Source: Gnetum montanum (Eukaryota > Streptophyta > Gnetopsida > Gnetales > Gnetaceae). Taken from it: a DNA stretch of 64,000 nucleotides. The notes below the pieces were generated by a model that worked only from the letters and a program-made list of their open reading frames with translations, ran no database searches and was not told the origin of the DNA. How positions within the stretch are numbered: position 1 is the stretch's first letter; each line of letters opens with the position of its first letter. The DNA is taken from NCBI GenBank assembly GCA_015680685.1, contig MNCI01002086.1:103763-167762 (forward strand). The letters run 5' to 3'. Both the position numbers and the translations under genes were made by a program. This document shows, in pieces, positions 1 through 11,163 of this stretch.

Positions 1-1390
1 ACTCCAAAAGCACATAAGTTTTTGAACAATTGAAACCAAAGGTCTAATTCGAAAGATAACCATGAAATATTAATGGAAATTAATGAAATAGATGAGAAGT
101 AGTTCCAAAATCATGTATAAATTCAGAGAAACCATCACTAATGTTCTGGAAGTTGTAAAGGTTAGTTCAAAGCCATGATCAACAAAAGTTATGCAAGGGG
201 GTCCTTCCCAAAGAAGGCTCTTGCCATAATGCCCTTGCATAACCACTTCTATAGATGTTTGTGGGCACTTTAGAAGTTAAATATAGATCATGCCTTTATT
301 TCAAAAAACACACAATTGTTATGGCTGGGATGTTGCACTATACTACACAAAAGCGAAAGGCTCATAATTGCATGAAATAGTGAGGTTAATAATGGGATGA
401 AAAGGGATTATAGAGATTAGGATGTAAGGTACTTGACCATGTCCATGATAGGTTCTTGTGAAAAGTGTGATTAAAATGATCAACATGCCTATTCATCTAA
501 GTTCAGACCAAGTCCATACCATGAACAGTGACCTCACATTAATGTGTTCCTTCTATCGACCATCATGAGTCCATAACCACCACAAAGAATAATCATCATT
601 CTAAAAAGAGAAGAAAAAAGAAGAAGGAAGGAAGGGCCTTAGTTAGAGCGGTGCCTTTAGGTATGGGTAACATGTTTTTCCAGCCCCATAACCAGTGCTT
701 GTAGCCCCTTATTGTGTCTAAGGGATGTGCTTTGAATTTCCATTATTGTTGTTTTTTTTTTCTCTTTTTTTTTTGTTTTTTGTTTGTTTTGGATGGGAAC
801 CACACCATGAAAAGATAGAGCTTTCTATTTATTGGTCAATGAAGAATTCATGATATGTTCCTCAAGGAGTCATAAACCACATGAAGGAAGTCAAGAAGAG
901 AACCCAATAAGTTCCCTTGAGGTCACACCCTTTGCCATTCCCACTTGATCATTCCCTTTTTCTTCAAGCTATAATGATAATTGATTAATTTTAGTTTCAT
1001 AAAAGAAGAACCAAATTGTTTCTATGGAAAATACCTTTTATTCATAGAACTAGAGGGATGAATGAGGTGGTCTCACTACTTTACAAAATTATTTACCTAA
1101 TCATCTTTATAGCATAGCCCAAAAACCCAGCACATAGCATTGAATTTTACATCATGACTTGGAAATATTATTAACAAAAACATAAAATACATTCATAAAA
1201 CATAAAGAGAATGACTCAAGAAAATAGAAAAGTATAAAGAAATGAAAAACATATGAAGAATTAGAAAATTTTGGAAGAAATAGGAAAATGACAAAAAATT
1301 GTAAAAAAAAAAAAGGGTAAAAAAAAATTATTAGTTCCTGAACTAAGATGGAGCATCTCCCCCATGAATAATCTTATGGATGCACATTTA
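1..1390 (-). other. 3' noncoding region of unit A
   Basis: No gene. The stretch matches the post-integrase region of the other Athila-like copies. Shared blocks include TTTAGGTATGGGTAACATG near 656 (also near 6570, 24507, 53511 and, reversed, 45815) and the GTGTGCTTTGAATT-type block near 725. Poly-T and poly-A runs occur at 747-790 and 1302-1327. Confidence 0.6.
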
Positions 1391-1458
1391 GGAGATGGAC
1401 CACACAATTCCCTAGTTATACACCATCGGTTTCTCATCTATCACTATTACTAATTTAA

Positions 1459-1737
1459 TTAATCATGTGGTAACACATCTAACATTGGTGATAGCTTTGT
1501 TTGGATCATTTGGAGATTATCTTCATATGGAATTGAAGGTATTTCCATTTTGGGGGGTCTATATGTGTTTGCTTCTTCTTTATTCTCTATTTTAATTTCG
1601 AAGTCTCCATGTTTAATAACCTTTTTTGATGTATAATAAGAGTGTAAGAGATTTGTGTCTAAGTCCTTTGTTTGGTCCATTTTCTTAAATATAGAAATAA
1701 TAAGTGAATCAATTACGTCCATGCATATTTGAAACAA
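1459..1737 (-). CDS. Unrecognised 92-aa ORF at the gag/3' junction of unit A
   Basis: A short open frame on the gag strand, just beyond the C-terminal end of gag. It encodes an acidic to neutral peptide with a Pro-rich middle (RPPKMEIPSIPYEDN). Unit V keeps only about 60 bases at this place, so this roughly 350-base segment is specific to unit A within the window. It may be a gag C-terminal remnant or chance. I recognise no domain. Confidence 0.25.
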   Translation of the reverse strand: MFQICMDVIDSLIISIFKKMDQTKDLDTNLLHSYYTSKKVIKHGDFEIKIENKEEANTYRPPKMEIPSIPYEDNLQMIQTKLSPMLDVLPHD

Positions 1738-1739
1738 TT

Positions 1740-3990
1740 ATATATTCTCATTTTTAAGCCACTAGGTATCTTCTGGTTTAGTGGTTGCTACATAGATTGG
1801 TTTTTGTTCACACACTTGTTCCTTATCTTTATTGTGGGTTGTGTTAATATTTTGAATTTCTAGCCCACAATTGCACCCTTTACTATTCAATGCATGGATT
1901 TTCCTACCTCTCCACAATGATAGTTTTATCATTTATGTCTTGTGTTGGAGTGGTAATGGGTGTTGGATTTTGCCTATGATTAGGAGACATTATTTTGGTG
2001 AGGAAGGTTGTTACACTAGATTGGCCTTATCTGGTTTTGATGTGCTAGTAGGTCTACATGTTTTGTGCTTGTGTGAGAAAACTACCCTAAAGAAAGGATG
2101 TTTTTGAGGTTGTGGTTGAGATTTGCTAGCATTATTATTTTCATGTATGTCCATAGTACAAATGACATTCTTTCATTGATGTTGTGGTGTTGAACCTTCC
2201 TATGTTGGTGGTGACAAATGGTGGAGGTGAGTATGAGAATATTGAGGGTAAGATGGATGGTAAGAGGCATGAGGTGGTGATCCTTTAGGGGATGTCATTA
2301 GTTGATGGTACTCAAGAGAGTGATAAAAGCGATTTAAAGTAGAGGGCATAGAACTAGTTAGAGAAACAAGGTGTTGAACATAATATTTGTATGGTTTTGG
2401 TTGGTAGTAAGGGTAAGGTTGGTTTGGTGATGGCCTCCCCCACAATTGTGGGTTTTTCCACTATAGCTGATGATAGGGTTAAGGCTGGTGATAAGTTCCT
2501 CTTAGATAGTACAATTGGTTGTGGGACTATTTATAATTACTATGTGGAAAGGGAAATCTCTTGGGCATGTGCTTCTATATGAATTTGGGATTTAATGTAG
2601 AAGCCCAATACCCATGTAGATGTGACACAATTGGACAATAGCCTTTTGGATGGTCATAGATACATAGGTCACACCTGTCACCTTCATTTGTGGTTGAGTC
2701 TATAGCCTTGCTTTCTTCAACCATTTTCCCTATTTGTTGATAAGTGTTCCTAACTATTTCTTGGTTTTGCTTCCTCTGGTTATTGTGATCACCTAGTTCA
2801 TTTTGTGTTACCTTCTTCTCTACAGTTTCTACAAAAGTTGTAACTTTTTCATATATCCACTTTGACATCCTATCAAAATTTGCTTCTAGTTCGTCGATAG
2901 ACTTCTGTATTGACAAGGTTCATTGTGGAATCACCTTATCAAGAGTGGTCTCTTTCTCCTTACCATAGATATGGACTTGCTTGTTTTGAAGGGTCAGGTC
3001 TTAATGATATTTCTTGAAATTCTCCCAGTTACATATCTCTTTTTCTTCTTTTGCCACATGCTTGATTAGCTTTCATATTTGATGGGTTCATAGCTCGTAT
3101 AATTGACTTGGGGAATACATCCCAAGGGTCTCCCTTGTTTCATTATAAAGTCCATCTATGATATGAAAAGTTACCTTTCCTTAGAGAAACCATGGCTTGA
3201 GCATCTATTCAGTAGGGAATAATATCTATCCAAGGCCATGTCCAAGGATTGATGTTGTTTGTGTCTCCATCCTTGGATCTATCTCCTCAGGTTGGACACT
3301 CTCGTTTAGGTTTGGTATTTCTCGTTGAAGAGTTTCAACATTGTGGACCACCATTAGATTGAATTTGGCTTCAATGATATATACCACACTTTGGTATCAA
3401 CTAATGTCCTAGGAAAGAGCTTAAGCTTTTGCCACCGACTTTCAATGTTGTAGAAGGCACATGCATCTTGGAAGGCTTCTACATGATGTTGTGGATCTGA
3501 ATCATAGCCTCTTGCAAATTTGGATATATTTTTTATATCAAACCTGTGTAGGTAACTTGCCATGTGAAGCTTGTGGGGCATCTTAACCACCTCTATGATC
3601 TATATCAGGCTCTTAATGGCCAATAAGGATTCATTTTCATTAGACATGTTGTGATGAAAATTTCTATTTCTATTCATTTGATTATGATGATCTTATCTAT
3701 GTTCATTTTGATGTCTTTGATTTCTCCCATGGGTTCAATTTTTATTTTCATTTTTATTTTGACCTCGTAATGGAGCTTTCTCTCTATACCTACATTCACC
3801 TTCGTTAGAACTGGACATTGAAGAGGAAGAGGAAGATGAGGAACTAGGAGGATTGCCATGGCTTCTATGGTGTTCCCCAGGATCCCTTGATTTATCCTTT
3901 CTAGATTTTGAGGAGGTCCTAGGCCTTGAGGCCTCCCCTAGTCCTGGACTTACTTCATCACCTCTAGGGTTTTCTACCTTAGGTGAATGT
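1740..3990 (-). pseudogene. Decayed gag of unit A
   Basis: Capsid/nucleocapsid precursor remnant, read right to left. It begins with a Ser/Arg-rich N-terminal part (about 3840-3990, with a run of Ser and blocks such as SRKDKSRDPGEHH). The capsid-like part (3354-3590) contains ISKFARGYDSDPQHHVEAF and LKLFPRTLV. A coiled-coil-like stretch follows (2575-2916) and ends in the zinc-knuckle-like CDLCIYDHPKGYC (C-x2-C-x3-H-x4-C). The C-terminal tail is Pro/Tyr/His-rich (2200-2445). The same order is seen in the gags of V, II and III. Stops and frameshifts break the frame in many places, so no full protein can be made. The strand and order are clear; the exact ends are approximate. Confidence 0.75.
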
Positions 3991-4250
3991 AGTCTTTGAG
4001 TGTTGTCAGGGTGGTCATGAACATATGAAACCCTTGCATGAGGTTGGTTACTCCAATTTTCTTCATTGTATATCTCGTTATTTCTTTAATGAATGTCTTC
4101 GCTATATAATGCATTAATTCTTCCTTGTGAAAGAAACATTGTTTCCAGTGAATGATGTGTGTGATTTATTATTTTCTAAAAGATATATGATTAACATGTT
4201 TATAGTGATCGTGTATGATATAACTAATTAAGATAACTAGCACCATCCTC

Positions 4251-4274
4251 AGCAATGGTGCCAGCAATGGTGCC
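4251..4274 (-). repeat. Tandemly duplicated primer-binding site
   Basis: Two exact copies of the 12-mer AGCAATGGTGCC lie head to tail directly before the LTR start. On the element strand they read as GGCACCATTGCT, the mutated tRNA-Asp-type primer site seen singly in V (32576-32593) and intact in II. Confidence 0.75.
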
Positions 4275-4276
4275 AA

Positions 4277-5160
4277 TGATGAGTGATGAGGTACCCCTAT
4301 GTCCAACTATACAAATCACAAGTGTTCATGCACAATCTAGTCAAATTCTATGGATGGGACTAGTTGTGCATCTAAATCATTATGCTTTGATTATAGTTCA
4401 TTATCTTCCCACTTGGACTAGTGGTAGCTTTGTCATATATGGTTTATTCCAAAGTGAGGCATATGATGATTGATGTTGTTCAGACTTAAGTTATTACTAA
4501 TAAGGATAAATAAATTACTTATTTAATCTAATTAACAATGGAAAGTAAAGTCTAAACTAGCCTACCAGAGATGAGTGTCTGTTCATAGCTTACCGTACAC
4601 ATTATGAACCCACGTATCCACTACTGGGATTACCAAGTGCTACACTATTAGGTGAGCCAAGCAAAAATGTTGTTGGGATTACCAAGAGAATATGTGTTTA
4701 CGCTCAAATTTGGTTGTGCTTATTCCACCAATTCAATAATGTGCATGAAAATGTAAATATTAGCTAAGTACATGGAATATAAATTGCATAAAAGCAAATT
4801 GAATCTAAGTCAAACTACTATAATGAATAAGAATCAATCTTGATCTTATTGTCATTCATGGAATGCACCTAGGTACATTACCACTTGAATAAGACACCAT
4901 ACAACTAACTTAGATCCATACCACGGGCACTCATTGACTATTTTTTAAGACTATGGAATAAAACTACAAGGGTTTAGATACTTTATTGAAAAACTATGTC
5001 CAAATTGTGTGTCCAAGTGCTATATTTATAGGCTGACACACTCGCATCTTGACCCTCGATATCAAGTATTTATAGGTTAGCACACATCCCATGTATCAAA
5101 AATCCAACATCGCATGTTGGCTTCCAATATTGAAGCTAAGAAAAATTAACTGTTTATTCA
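4277..5160 (-). repeat. LTR of unit A (5' LTR in element orientation)
   Basis: Starts TGATGAGTGATGAGG right after the primer site, as in the LTRs of V, II and IV. Element-strand TATA signals lie near 5028 (TATTTATAGGC on plus) and 5071, followed on the U3 side by short GATATC/AATATT repeats. The right end is placed at ATTCA (5160) by alignment by eye to element IV and could be off by tens of bases. The candidate target duplication on this side is AATAG. Confidence 0.65.
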
Positions 5161-5929
5161 AATAGATGTGATGGCATGCATCAAGGTATTTGCATTGACA
5201 TGGCTACATCAACGTAGCCAACAGATGCGAGGACATGTGTCGAGGCATCTATGTTGAGGCATCCGCCTTGACACAGCTGCATCAATGCAGCCAATTGATG
5301 CTTCATTAGCAAGTTTGAAAAATTGACATAATTTTTCCACACAAGCATCCTTCCAACTAAATTGAACACTCCAGGATCAAATAGGTTCAAAAACCATGAA
5401 ATTAGGGTAGTATGGAGAAAGATATCATGTATGGAAGTGTGATGCATAGAGCTCTTGGTTGAGAGAGAAAAATGAAAAAACCCCCTTAACTACAATTGAT
5501 GAAAATGATTTCCAAAGAATCATGAAGGCCCTATTTATATTTTTTGTGAACCCAATATTAGATAGCTGATATTGACACTCCTCCAACATCGAGTACTTGA
5601 TATCGGGTAGTTGATATCAACTCCTCTTCAATATCAGGTACTCGATATTGGAAGCCTTTGATTTACATTTCATGGGGACATTTAGTATAGAAAATGAAGC
5701 CTTGCGATTGGTTGAAAGGTTTTTTGTAGAGTCCAAAGTTTTAGGGTAAGTGAGGATATATATTTTGGCACTGGTAATGTTGGAAAATGGAATTGTAGGA
5801 ATTAAAAGCTTTGGAAGATGTAAGAAAAGGGTATTGAATCCATGATATAGAACAGATAGGCTGTATGATAAGGGAAGGTTTTGAAATTGACATTTATGCA
5901 CTTGGAAGGTTTAAGATGAGGTGATTATG
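5161..5929 (-). other. LTR-like mosaic between units A and V
   Basis: No gene. Part of this stretch looks like a second LTR promoter on the minus strand. A TATA-type element (CTATTTATA on plus, near 5532) is followed by a GATATC-rich U3-like stretch (5560-5650) and then CATTTCATGGGGAC, which may be a polypurine junction. The 5161-5330 part has short repeats around GATGC/CATC. It may be the damaged left LTR of unit V. The boundary is unresolved. Confidence 0.35.
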
Positions 5930-6878
5930 TTAGACAAGTACAAGCTACAATAGTTATACAAGTGGATCCTCCCTAAGGCAAGCTCCAATTCTTAATGCCC
6001 TTGTATAACCACACCTAAAAATGTCTATAGGAACTAAAGGGGTTGAATGAAACACATACCTATTTAGTAAAACACACATGTTAGAACCACCAATTTGAGA
6101 AAATAATTCTATGTTACATAGAACCACAAGTTATGATCATATGAATAGTGAGATGAGATGGATTTTAGAAAGGATTGTAGAAATTGGGACATGAGGTGTC
6201 TTACCATAGGCATAATGAATCCTTGTGTGTTATTAATGGTTAAAGTAATCATTAGTCCTTCTTTCTAAGATTTAAACCAAGTCCAAACCACATTCTAGTG
6301 ACATCAGATTTTTTTATCTCTTGGATTTACAACCATACAACTACCACCATTGCAAGGAGTATCATCACTTGGTGTTTTGTCCAATGGACAAGTTTATTCA
6401 TGGAACTTCTCTCTCTCTCTCTCTCTCTCTCTTTCTCATTTTTACTTCTGATAAGAAACCAACCTTTAAGCATGGATAAGATGTCTTTTTAGTGGGACCC
6501 TTAAAAATTTATTTTGTGCTCTTTTATTTTATTTTCATTTGTGTTAACTTTACCAGATGACTACCTTTAGGCATGGCTAACATGTCTTTCTAGTGACATG
6601 GTAAGGAAACACTTAGTTTATTCTTACTTCCATTTTTCATTAGATCTACAAGGATATAATTATAACCTTAGCAACATGATAGAACATAAAATAGTGGTTA
6701 AAGAGATTCCACAAGTTTCCTTGATGTCATACCCTTTACATTCCCCCTTGGTTCTTCACTTCTCTATCTAGGCACAATGATTACAAGTTTATTCTTAGTT
6801 TGATGATGAAAAAAATATCATTATGACCATGGTAAGAACCTCTTATTAATGGGATGGATGGATGGATGATGTGGCCTC
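5930..6878 (-). other. 3' noncoding region of unit V (left part)
   Basis: No gene. It matches 170-1080 of unit A, including ACAAGTGGATCCTCCC near 5959 and the GGCATGGCTAACATG block near 6570. It holds a CT microsatellite (6408-6432) and a short GGAT run (6851-6869). The last five bases (GCCTC) are the target duplication of the Tat element. Confidence 0.6.
6408..6432. repeat. CT dinucleotide microsatellite
   Basis: About 12 uninterrupted CT units. A related CT tract sits at the same place in the 3' region of element III (46049-46100). Confidence 0.9.
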
Positions 6879-8384
6879 TATAATGACGGAAAATGTCGGC
6901 AGCTGGAAAATACCAAACAAAATCCCGCGTACACAGTTTTAACCATGGATCCATGCGAGGGCTATGCTGGAAAAATGAATCCGTGGCGCCCTGAACGGTC
7001 TTGTCGATCAGACAGGGACTTACTAATCAGCAAACCGATGAATATCTCGTGGAATGATATGATTCGAGGAATCGCAAAATGAGGGGAAAACGACGTAGAT
7101 TAATTGTAACGATGATAACGCTAAACACGATAAGAGGAGGCCAACACAAGAGAAACGCGTGGTTTCAAGCTCTGTGCTTTGACTTAAAAGATATATATTC
7201 TGTATATAACGTTACAATGGGGAGACCCCGATTACTGGATGTAAAGCAAGCACAAAACAACAAGAAAAATGTCCAAATGGAAGTCCAGTCTACCTCGTGG
7301 GCCAAAGCTGGGATGCAAGGAAGGTCAAGCTGTGACGTCTATCAATCAACTGTTTTTGACCAATAGAGCCTGCAAACCGTGCAAGATGATCCCACGATCT
7401 TGGATCTGTTTCTTTCACCTTAGGTAGTTTTTTTTTAGGACCGCCAGTGGTCGCTGATGGAGAAAAGCTGTGTTGTCGATGCTCAAAGCAAACTGTGCTC
7501 TCTTTCTGTCGGAAGGTGATGCTGTCAACAATTGCCAAAGTGCTCAAAGTGATAAGTGCTCTCGTGCTCAGAAAAATGCCTTTGCTTCTTTGATTTGCCC
7601 ACCCCTTGTATCTTTATCAACTGGGGTATTTATAGGTTGCGACGCCCTGTGGAAAAGGCACAACCTTGATGACGTGTACCCCGGACGTTTTGGGTACTGT
7701 TGACCTTACCCTTTTGTGTCAAACTTTGTGACTACACAAAATATGCTCGCTTGCATATTGTGCGTGTGAAGAACAGATGCGCGTCGGGCATGTTTCAATT
7801 GTCTTTGGGTTATATTATGCTTATTCACACTGCGTTGCGTGCATGAGTGTAACATAACGTGGAAACAATGGATTCAAGTTGTTTTACGCTCGCTTACGTA
7901 GCCGCGCGTAATGAAGCGTAAAATAATGTTTAGCTTGGAGATGCAATACGCTGTGACACGCTGCGTTGCGTAATGAGCGTATGATGAGCAATCGCACTTT
8001 CTTAGACTTTGCCTTTGACTGTTTTGGAGCTCATTACGCTGCCGTGCGTAACAGAGTGTAAACCTAGCCTTGAACAAAATACTTAGCAAAATATATAAGA
8101 AGTCACATATTACGCTGCTCAAGCCTCTCCCTATGCCGAAGTAACTAGCCTTCTGATGCCGGACTATGTTTAAACAGAATCACGCTAAGCACCATTATGC
8201 TATGTCGCGTGGTATAGCGTAATCAGAGAAAACATAGTAAGATTAGGAATCTGCACGAGAATTTGAAGATTTGATGCTATGCGCCTCTTGGTGTTGCTTT
8301 GTCTTATTCTCCCTTCTTGAATGCGCCCTTGCCTAAATTGCGAATCTTTGCCTGAGCTCGACTCGCAATTTTCACAGTGTTTCA
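6879..8384 (-). repeat. 3' LTR of the Tat element
   Basis: 1506 bp, matching 18351-19874 along its whole length with scattered, mostly transition differences. It begins TATAATGACGG, where the other copy begins TGTAACGACGG, and ends CACAGTGTTTCA. An 18-base gap relative to the other LTR (CTCTCTGTATCTCTGCTC is absent near 7550) explains the length difference. It contains a dense cluster of GCGTAA/TTACGC half-palindromes from about 7880 to 8225. Confidence 0.95.
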
Positions 8385-8404
8385 ATGGCCCCTCTTTCTT
8401 CACG
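8385..8404 (-). promoter_or_regulatory. Polypurine tract of the Tat element
   Basis: On the element strand AAGAAAGAGGGGCCAT directly precedes the 3' LTR start TGAAACACTG. This is where plus-strand DNA synthesis is primed in LTR elements. Confidence 0.85.
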
Positions 8405-9495
8405 GTTGGAGGGCTTGCCCGAAAGACGTCGACAAAGAATACGAAACACTGGATTGGTAGAAGCAAGAACAACGTCCATCCATGGCTACTTAGGCGTTGC
8501 CCTGTCAACATGGAAGAGCAAAGCTGGAGGGAATGGGAGATAGAATGACATAGTAGGAAATAGGTTCGGGGAAGATGTAAAATAAGTCAGGATGGTAGGA
8601 GTATGGAATACGCTTACTGAATGCACAGAAACGTATGCACACTTATGTCAACAGGAATGCTTTTAGATGAGCGTAGCGCATCAGCCTGAGATCTCTCTGT
8701 CACCGATTATAGCAGGAATGCTTGCAAAAGGAGCACGGCGCATCACTTCTGCGATATCTCTGCTAGTGTGAGTGCGGAAAATGGATACTTGCATATGTAG
8801 CTTTTGCATATAGGAAGCAACTGGTAGGGATGAGGGCTAAGGGTGGGATGATGAGGGGTATAGGCATGCAATCCTAAGTGGTTGGACAAACTTGAGCAGC
8901 CATCTCAAAATGCTGTTTGTACTTCACTGTTTAGATGAACGCATCTTTGAACGACATCCTTGAAACCAGTAACCTGCAACCACAGAAGAAAACAGAGGAC
9001 ACCATTCCTCATGTGAACAAGAGGCGAGGTTGTTGAAACGAGCGCTGTTTGATGCAAGATAGAGCGATTGGGCCGTGAAGAAGGGGCTGGAGCATGAGGG
9101 TGGAGCCACCAATCCTGACGATTGGCCCAGCATATATTCGCCAAAATACATCAGACACAGTGCACCTAACTGGTTGTGCAAAGAACCAGCTAGATAAATT
9201 TGTGAAGCCTGCGTCTGATAGCGACGATCAGCATAGGTCCCCGAGGTCATTGTCGATGAGGATTTCGTCGGGGCTTTGGCTGGTGAGACTAAACTCTCAG
9301 AGGTACCACCGTTGCAGTGGGTGCAGTGACGGCATCTCCAAGGGATCAGTAAGATGCCTCTCAGCTTATCCGAGAAATCAGTAGGATGCCGGTGGGGTGG
9401 CGATGCTGGGACTGTCCCAGTATCCCATCTCGTCTATCGTGCAGCCATACAGAGATGGTCATGCTCACTTGATTTGCATGGCAGCAGTCTGGAAG
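8405..9495 (-). other. Tat 3' untranslated region, non-repeat part
   Basis: I see no gene on either strand. An imperfect two-copy tandem of about 61 bp lies at 8653-8774; both copies start AGGAATGCTT and contain GCGCATCA and ATCTCTCTG-like blocks. Open frames here have no family resemblance and I treat them as chance. Confidence 0.6.
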
Positions 9496-9960
9496 TCCTA
9501 GTTTTAAGTCTTGGTAGACTGTCATTGTTGGTTTTAAGTCTCAGTAGACCATGGTCCCAGTTTAAAGTCCGGGCAGACCGAGAAATGCTAATTTTACGTC
9601 GTAGCGGACGGTGGTGTATCTGATTTATGGTCTCAGCAGACCGTGCTATGGATGTCAGTTTCATGTCATGACCCAAGGACATAGCTGTGCTAGTTTTACG
9701 TCTCAGTAGACGGCTACTTACCTGTGCCAGTTTAGCATCGTGGCGGACGCATGCAAAAGATGCCAGTTTTTCGTCTTGGCGGACCTGTACAACATTGCCA
9801 GTTTTACGTCATAGCGGACGGTTACAACTTGCCAATTTAGCGTCATAGCGGATGAATATTGCCAGTTTAGCGTCGTGGTGGATGTGTGCAAGGAATGCCA
9901 GTTTTACGTCGTAGCCGACGGTGGTTGCCAGTTTAGCGTCGTAGCGGACGTGTATTGCCA
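9496..9960. repeat. 14-copy minisatellite in the Tat 3' region
   Basis: Fourteen diverged copies of a core that runs GCCAGTTTTACGTC followed by GTAGCGGAC, starting near 9497, 9527, 9556, 9587, 9618, 9653, 9689, 9726, 9760, 9797, 9830, 9860, 9896 and 9927. The period varies between about 29 and 37 bp, because a short spacer between cores changes in length. Copies nearest the integrase end (right) are most alike. Tandem repeats at this exact position are known in Tat elements and can seed satellite DNA. Confidence 0.9.
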
Positions 9961-9987
9961 TATCTGCTATTGACACCATAGATGCTG

Positions 9988-11163
9988 CTAAATGTAATAC
10001 CGCTTCAGATATATATGATTTACAGGATTTGGTAATTCATTGCCGTTGACGTCTGCTAACTTGAATGCTCCGTTGCTGTACGCGTCAACCACCAAGAAAG
10101 GGCCTTCCCAGTTTGCAGAGAATTTGCCTACTGGTTCACGCACAGCCTTGAGAACTAGATCTCCTTTCTTGATCGGGCGTTGCTGAAGGTTGCGACGATG
10201 CTTCTGTCTCTGTTTGTGTTGATACCTTTTAATCGTGTCAAGAGCCTGTATCCGCTTCTCTTCTACTGAATCCAGATCCGCGATTCGAGACTCGGTGTGT
10301 TGAGCCTTATTTATAACCGTGGAGAGGACCATTCTCAGAGAAGGAATTTGCAACTCGAGAGGTAGTACTGCTTCAGACCTGTAAACCAGGCTATAGGGCG
10401 TACTACCCGTAGCCATCCTACACGTAGTACGATACGCCCATAGCACATAGAGGATCTATTCGTGCCACCACCTTTTTTTCTCGTCGAGCATTTTCTTGAG
10501 CAGATTGATGATCATTTTGTTCGTTGCTTCAACTTGACCATTCGCTTGCAGGTAATAAGGGGAGGAAAAAGATTGTCTAATTCCCAAGTTATCACAGAAG
10601 GATTTGGTTTCTGTGCTACTAAACTGTGGCCCATTGTCGGTCATGATAGTCATCGGGAGACCAAATCTGGTTACTATATTATCCAGGATAAAATGGCAAA
10701 TCTGCTGAGATGTGATCTTTCGTAGGAGAACAGCCTCTACCCACTTTGTAAAATACTCGGTGGCGGTAATGATGAAGCTATGACATGTAGAAGATTTCGG
10801 GGTGATGGGGCCTATAATGTCTAGTCCCCATCGTTGAAATGACCATGTTATCTACGTTGTATGTAATTCTGTAGGTGACACGTGTATGAGATTCGCGTGA
10901 CGCTGACACGTGTCACAAGTTTTAACCTTTGTCAGGCAATCCTTTTCCATGTGCGGCCAGTAGTATCCTAAGCGTCAGATTTTTAGGACCATAGCCCATG
11001 GTGCTATGTGGCCGCCACACAGTCCCTCGTGAACTTCGCCAACTATATGCTGTGCTTGGTTTCTGTCAACGCAAGTAAGCAGGACGCCATCAAAGGAGCG
11101 TCTACAAAGAGTGCTGTCTCCGATGATGATGTATTGCCTAGCCCGCTTGCGTATCGCATCTTT
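9988..11163 (-). pseudogene. Integrase of the Tat element
   Basis: Would insert the cDNA copy into the chromosome. Read right to left, the zinc-binding part is at about 10900-11060 (HIVGEVHEGLCGGH, then GYYWPHMEKDC and CDTCQRH, giving the H-H-C-C set). The catalytic core shows D in WGLDIIGPI (about 10810), D in MTDNGPQF (about 10640) and E in GQVEATNK (about 10525), so the D,D,E triad is intact. The C-terminal part (9988-10446) ends NHIYLKRYYI, typical of Tat integrases. In-frame stops occur after RWWHE (about 10456) and further upstream, with frame changes in the zinc part. A functional protein is therefore unlikely even though the active site is kept. Confidence 0.9.

Larger units (their letters stand above)
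1..5160 (-). mobile_element. Pol-less, gag-only Athila-like unit A (partial)
   Basis: Minus-strand retrotransposon derivative. From right to left it has an LTR (4277-5160), a primer-binding site (4251-4274), a decayed gag (about 1740-3990) and a 3' noncoding part (1-1390). The gag and noncoding parts match those of elements II-IV. Protease, reverse transcriptase, RNase H and integrase are absent: the motif CATCTCCCCCATGA, which lies just beyond integrase in element IV, sits here at about 1356, only a few hundred bases from gag. Unit V has the same architecture, so the pol loss probably predates both copies. This matches the published TR-GAG class of non-autonomous elements. The left LTR is outside the window. 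Confidence 0.7.

Noticed and set aside
9094-9384. 96-codon plus-strand frame in the Tat 3' region
   Set aside because: Antisense to the element with no recognisable motif or promoter. Several overlapping frames of similar length exist here, as expected in GC-richer DNA.
9496-9960. Repeat array as a possible CRISPR array
   Set aside because: Spacers are short and themselves related, the core is diverged, and the DNA is plant nuclear retrotransposon sequence.
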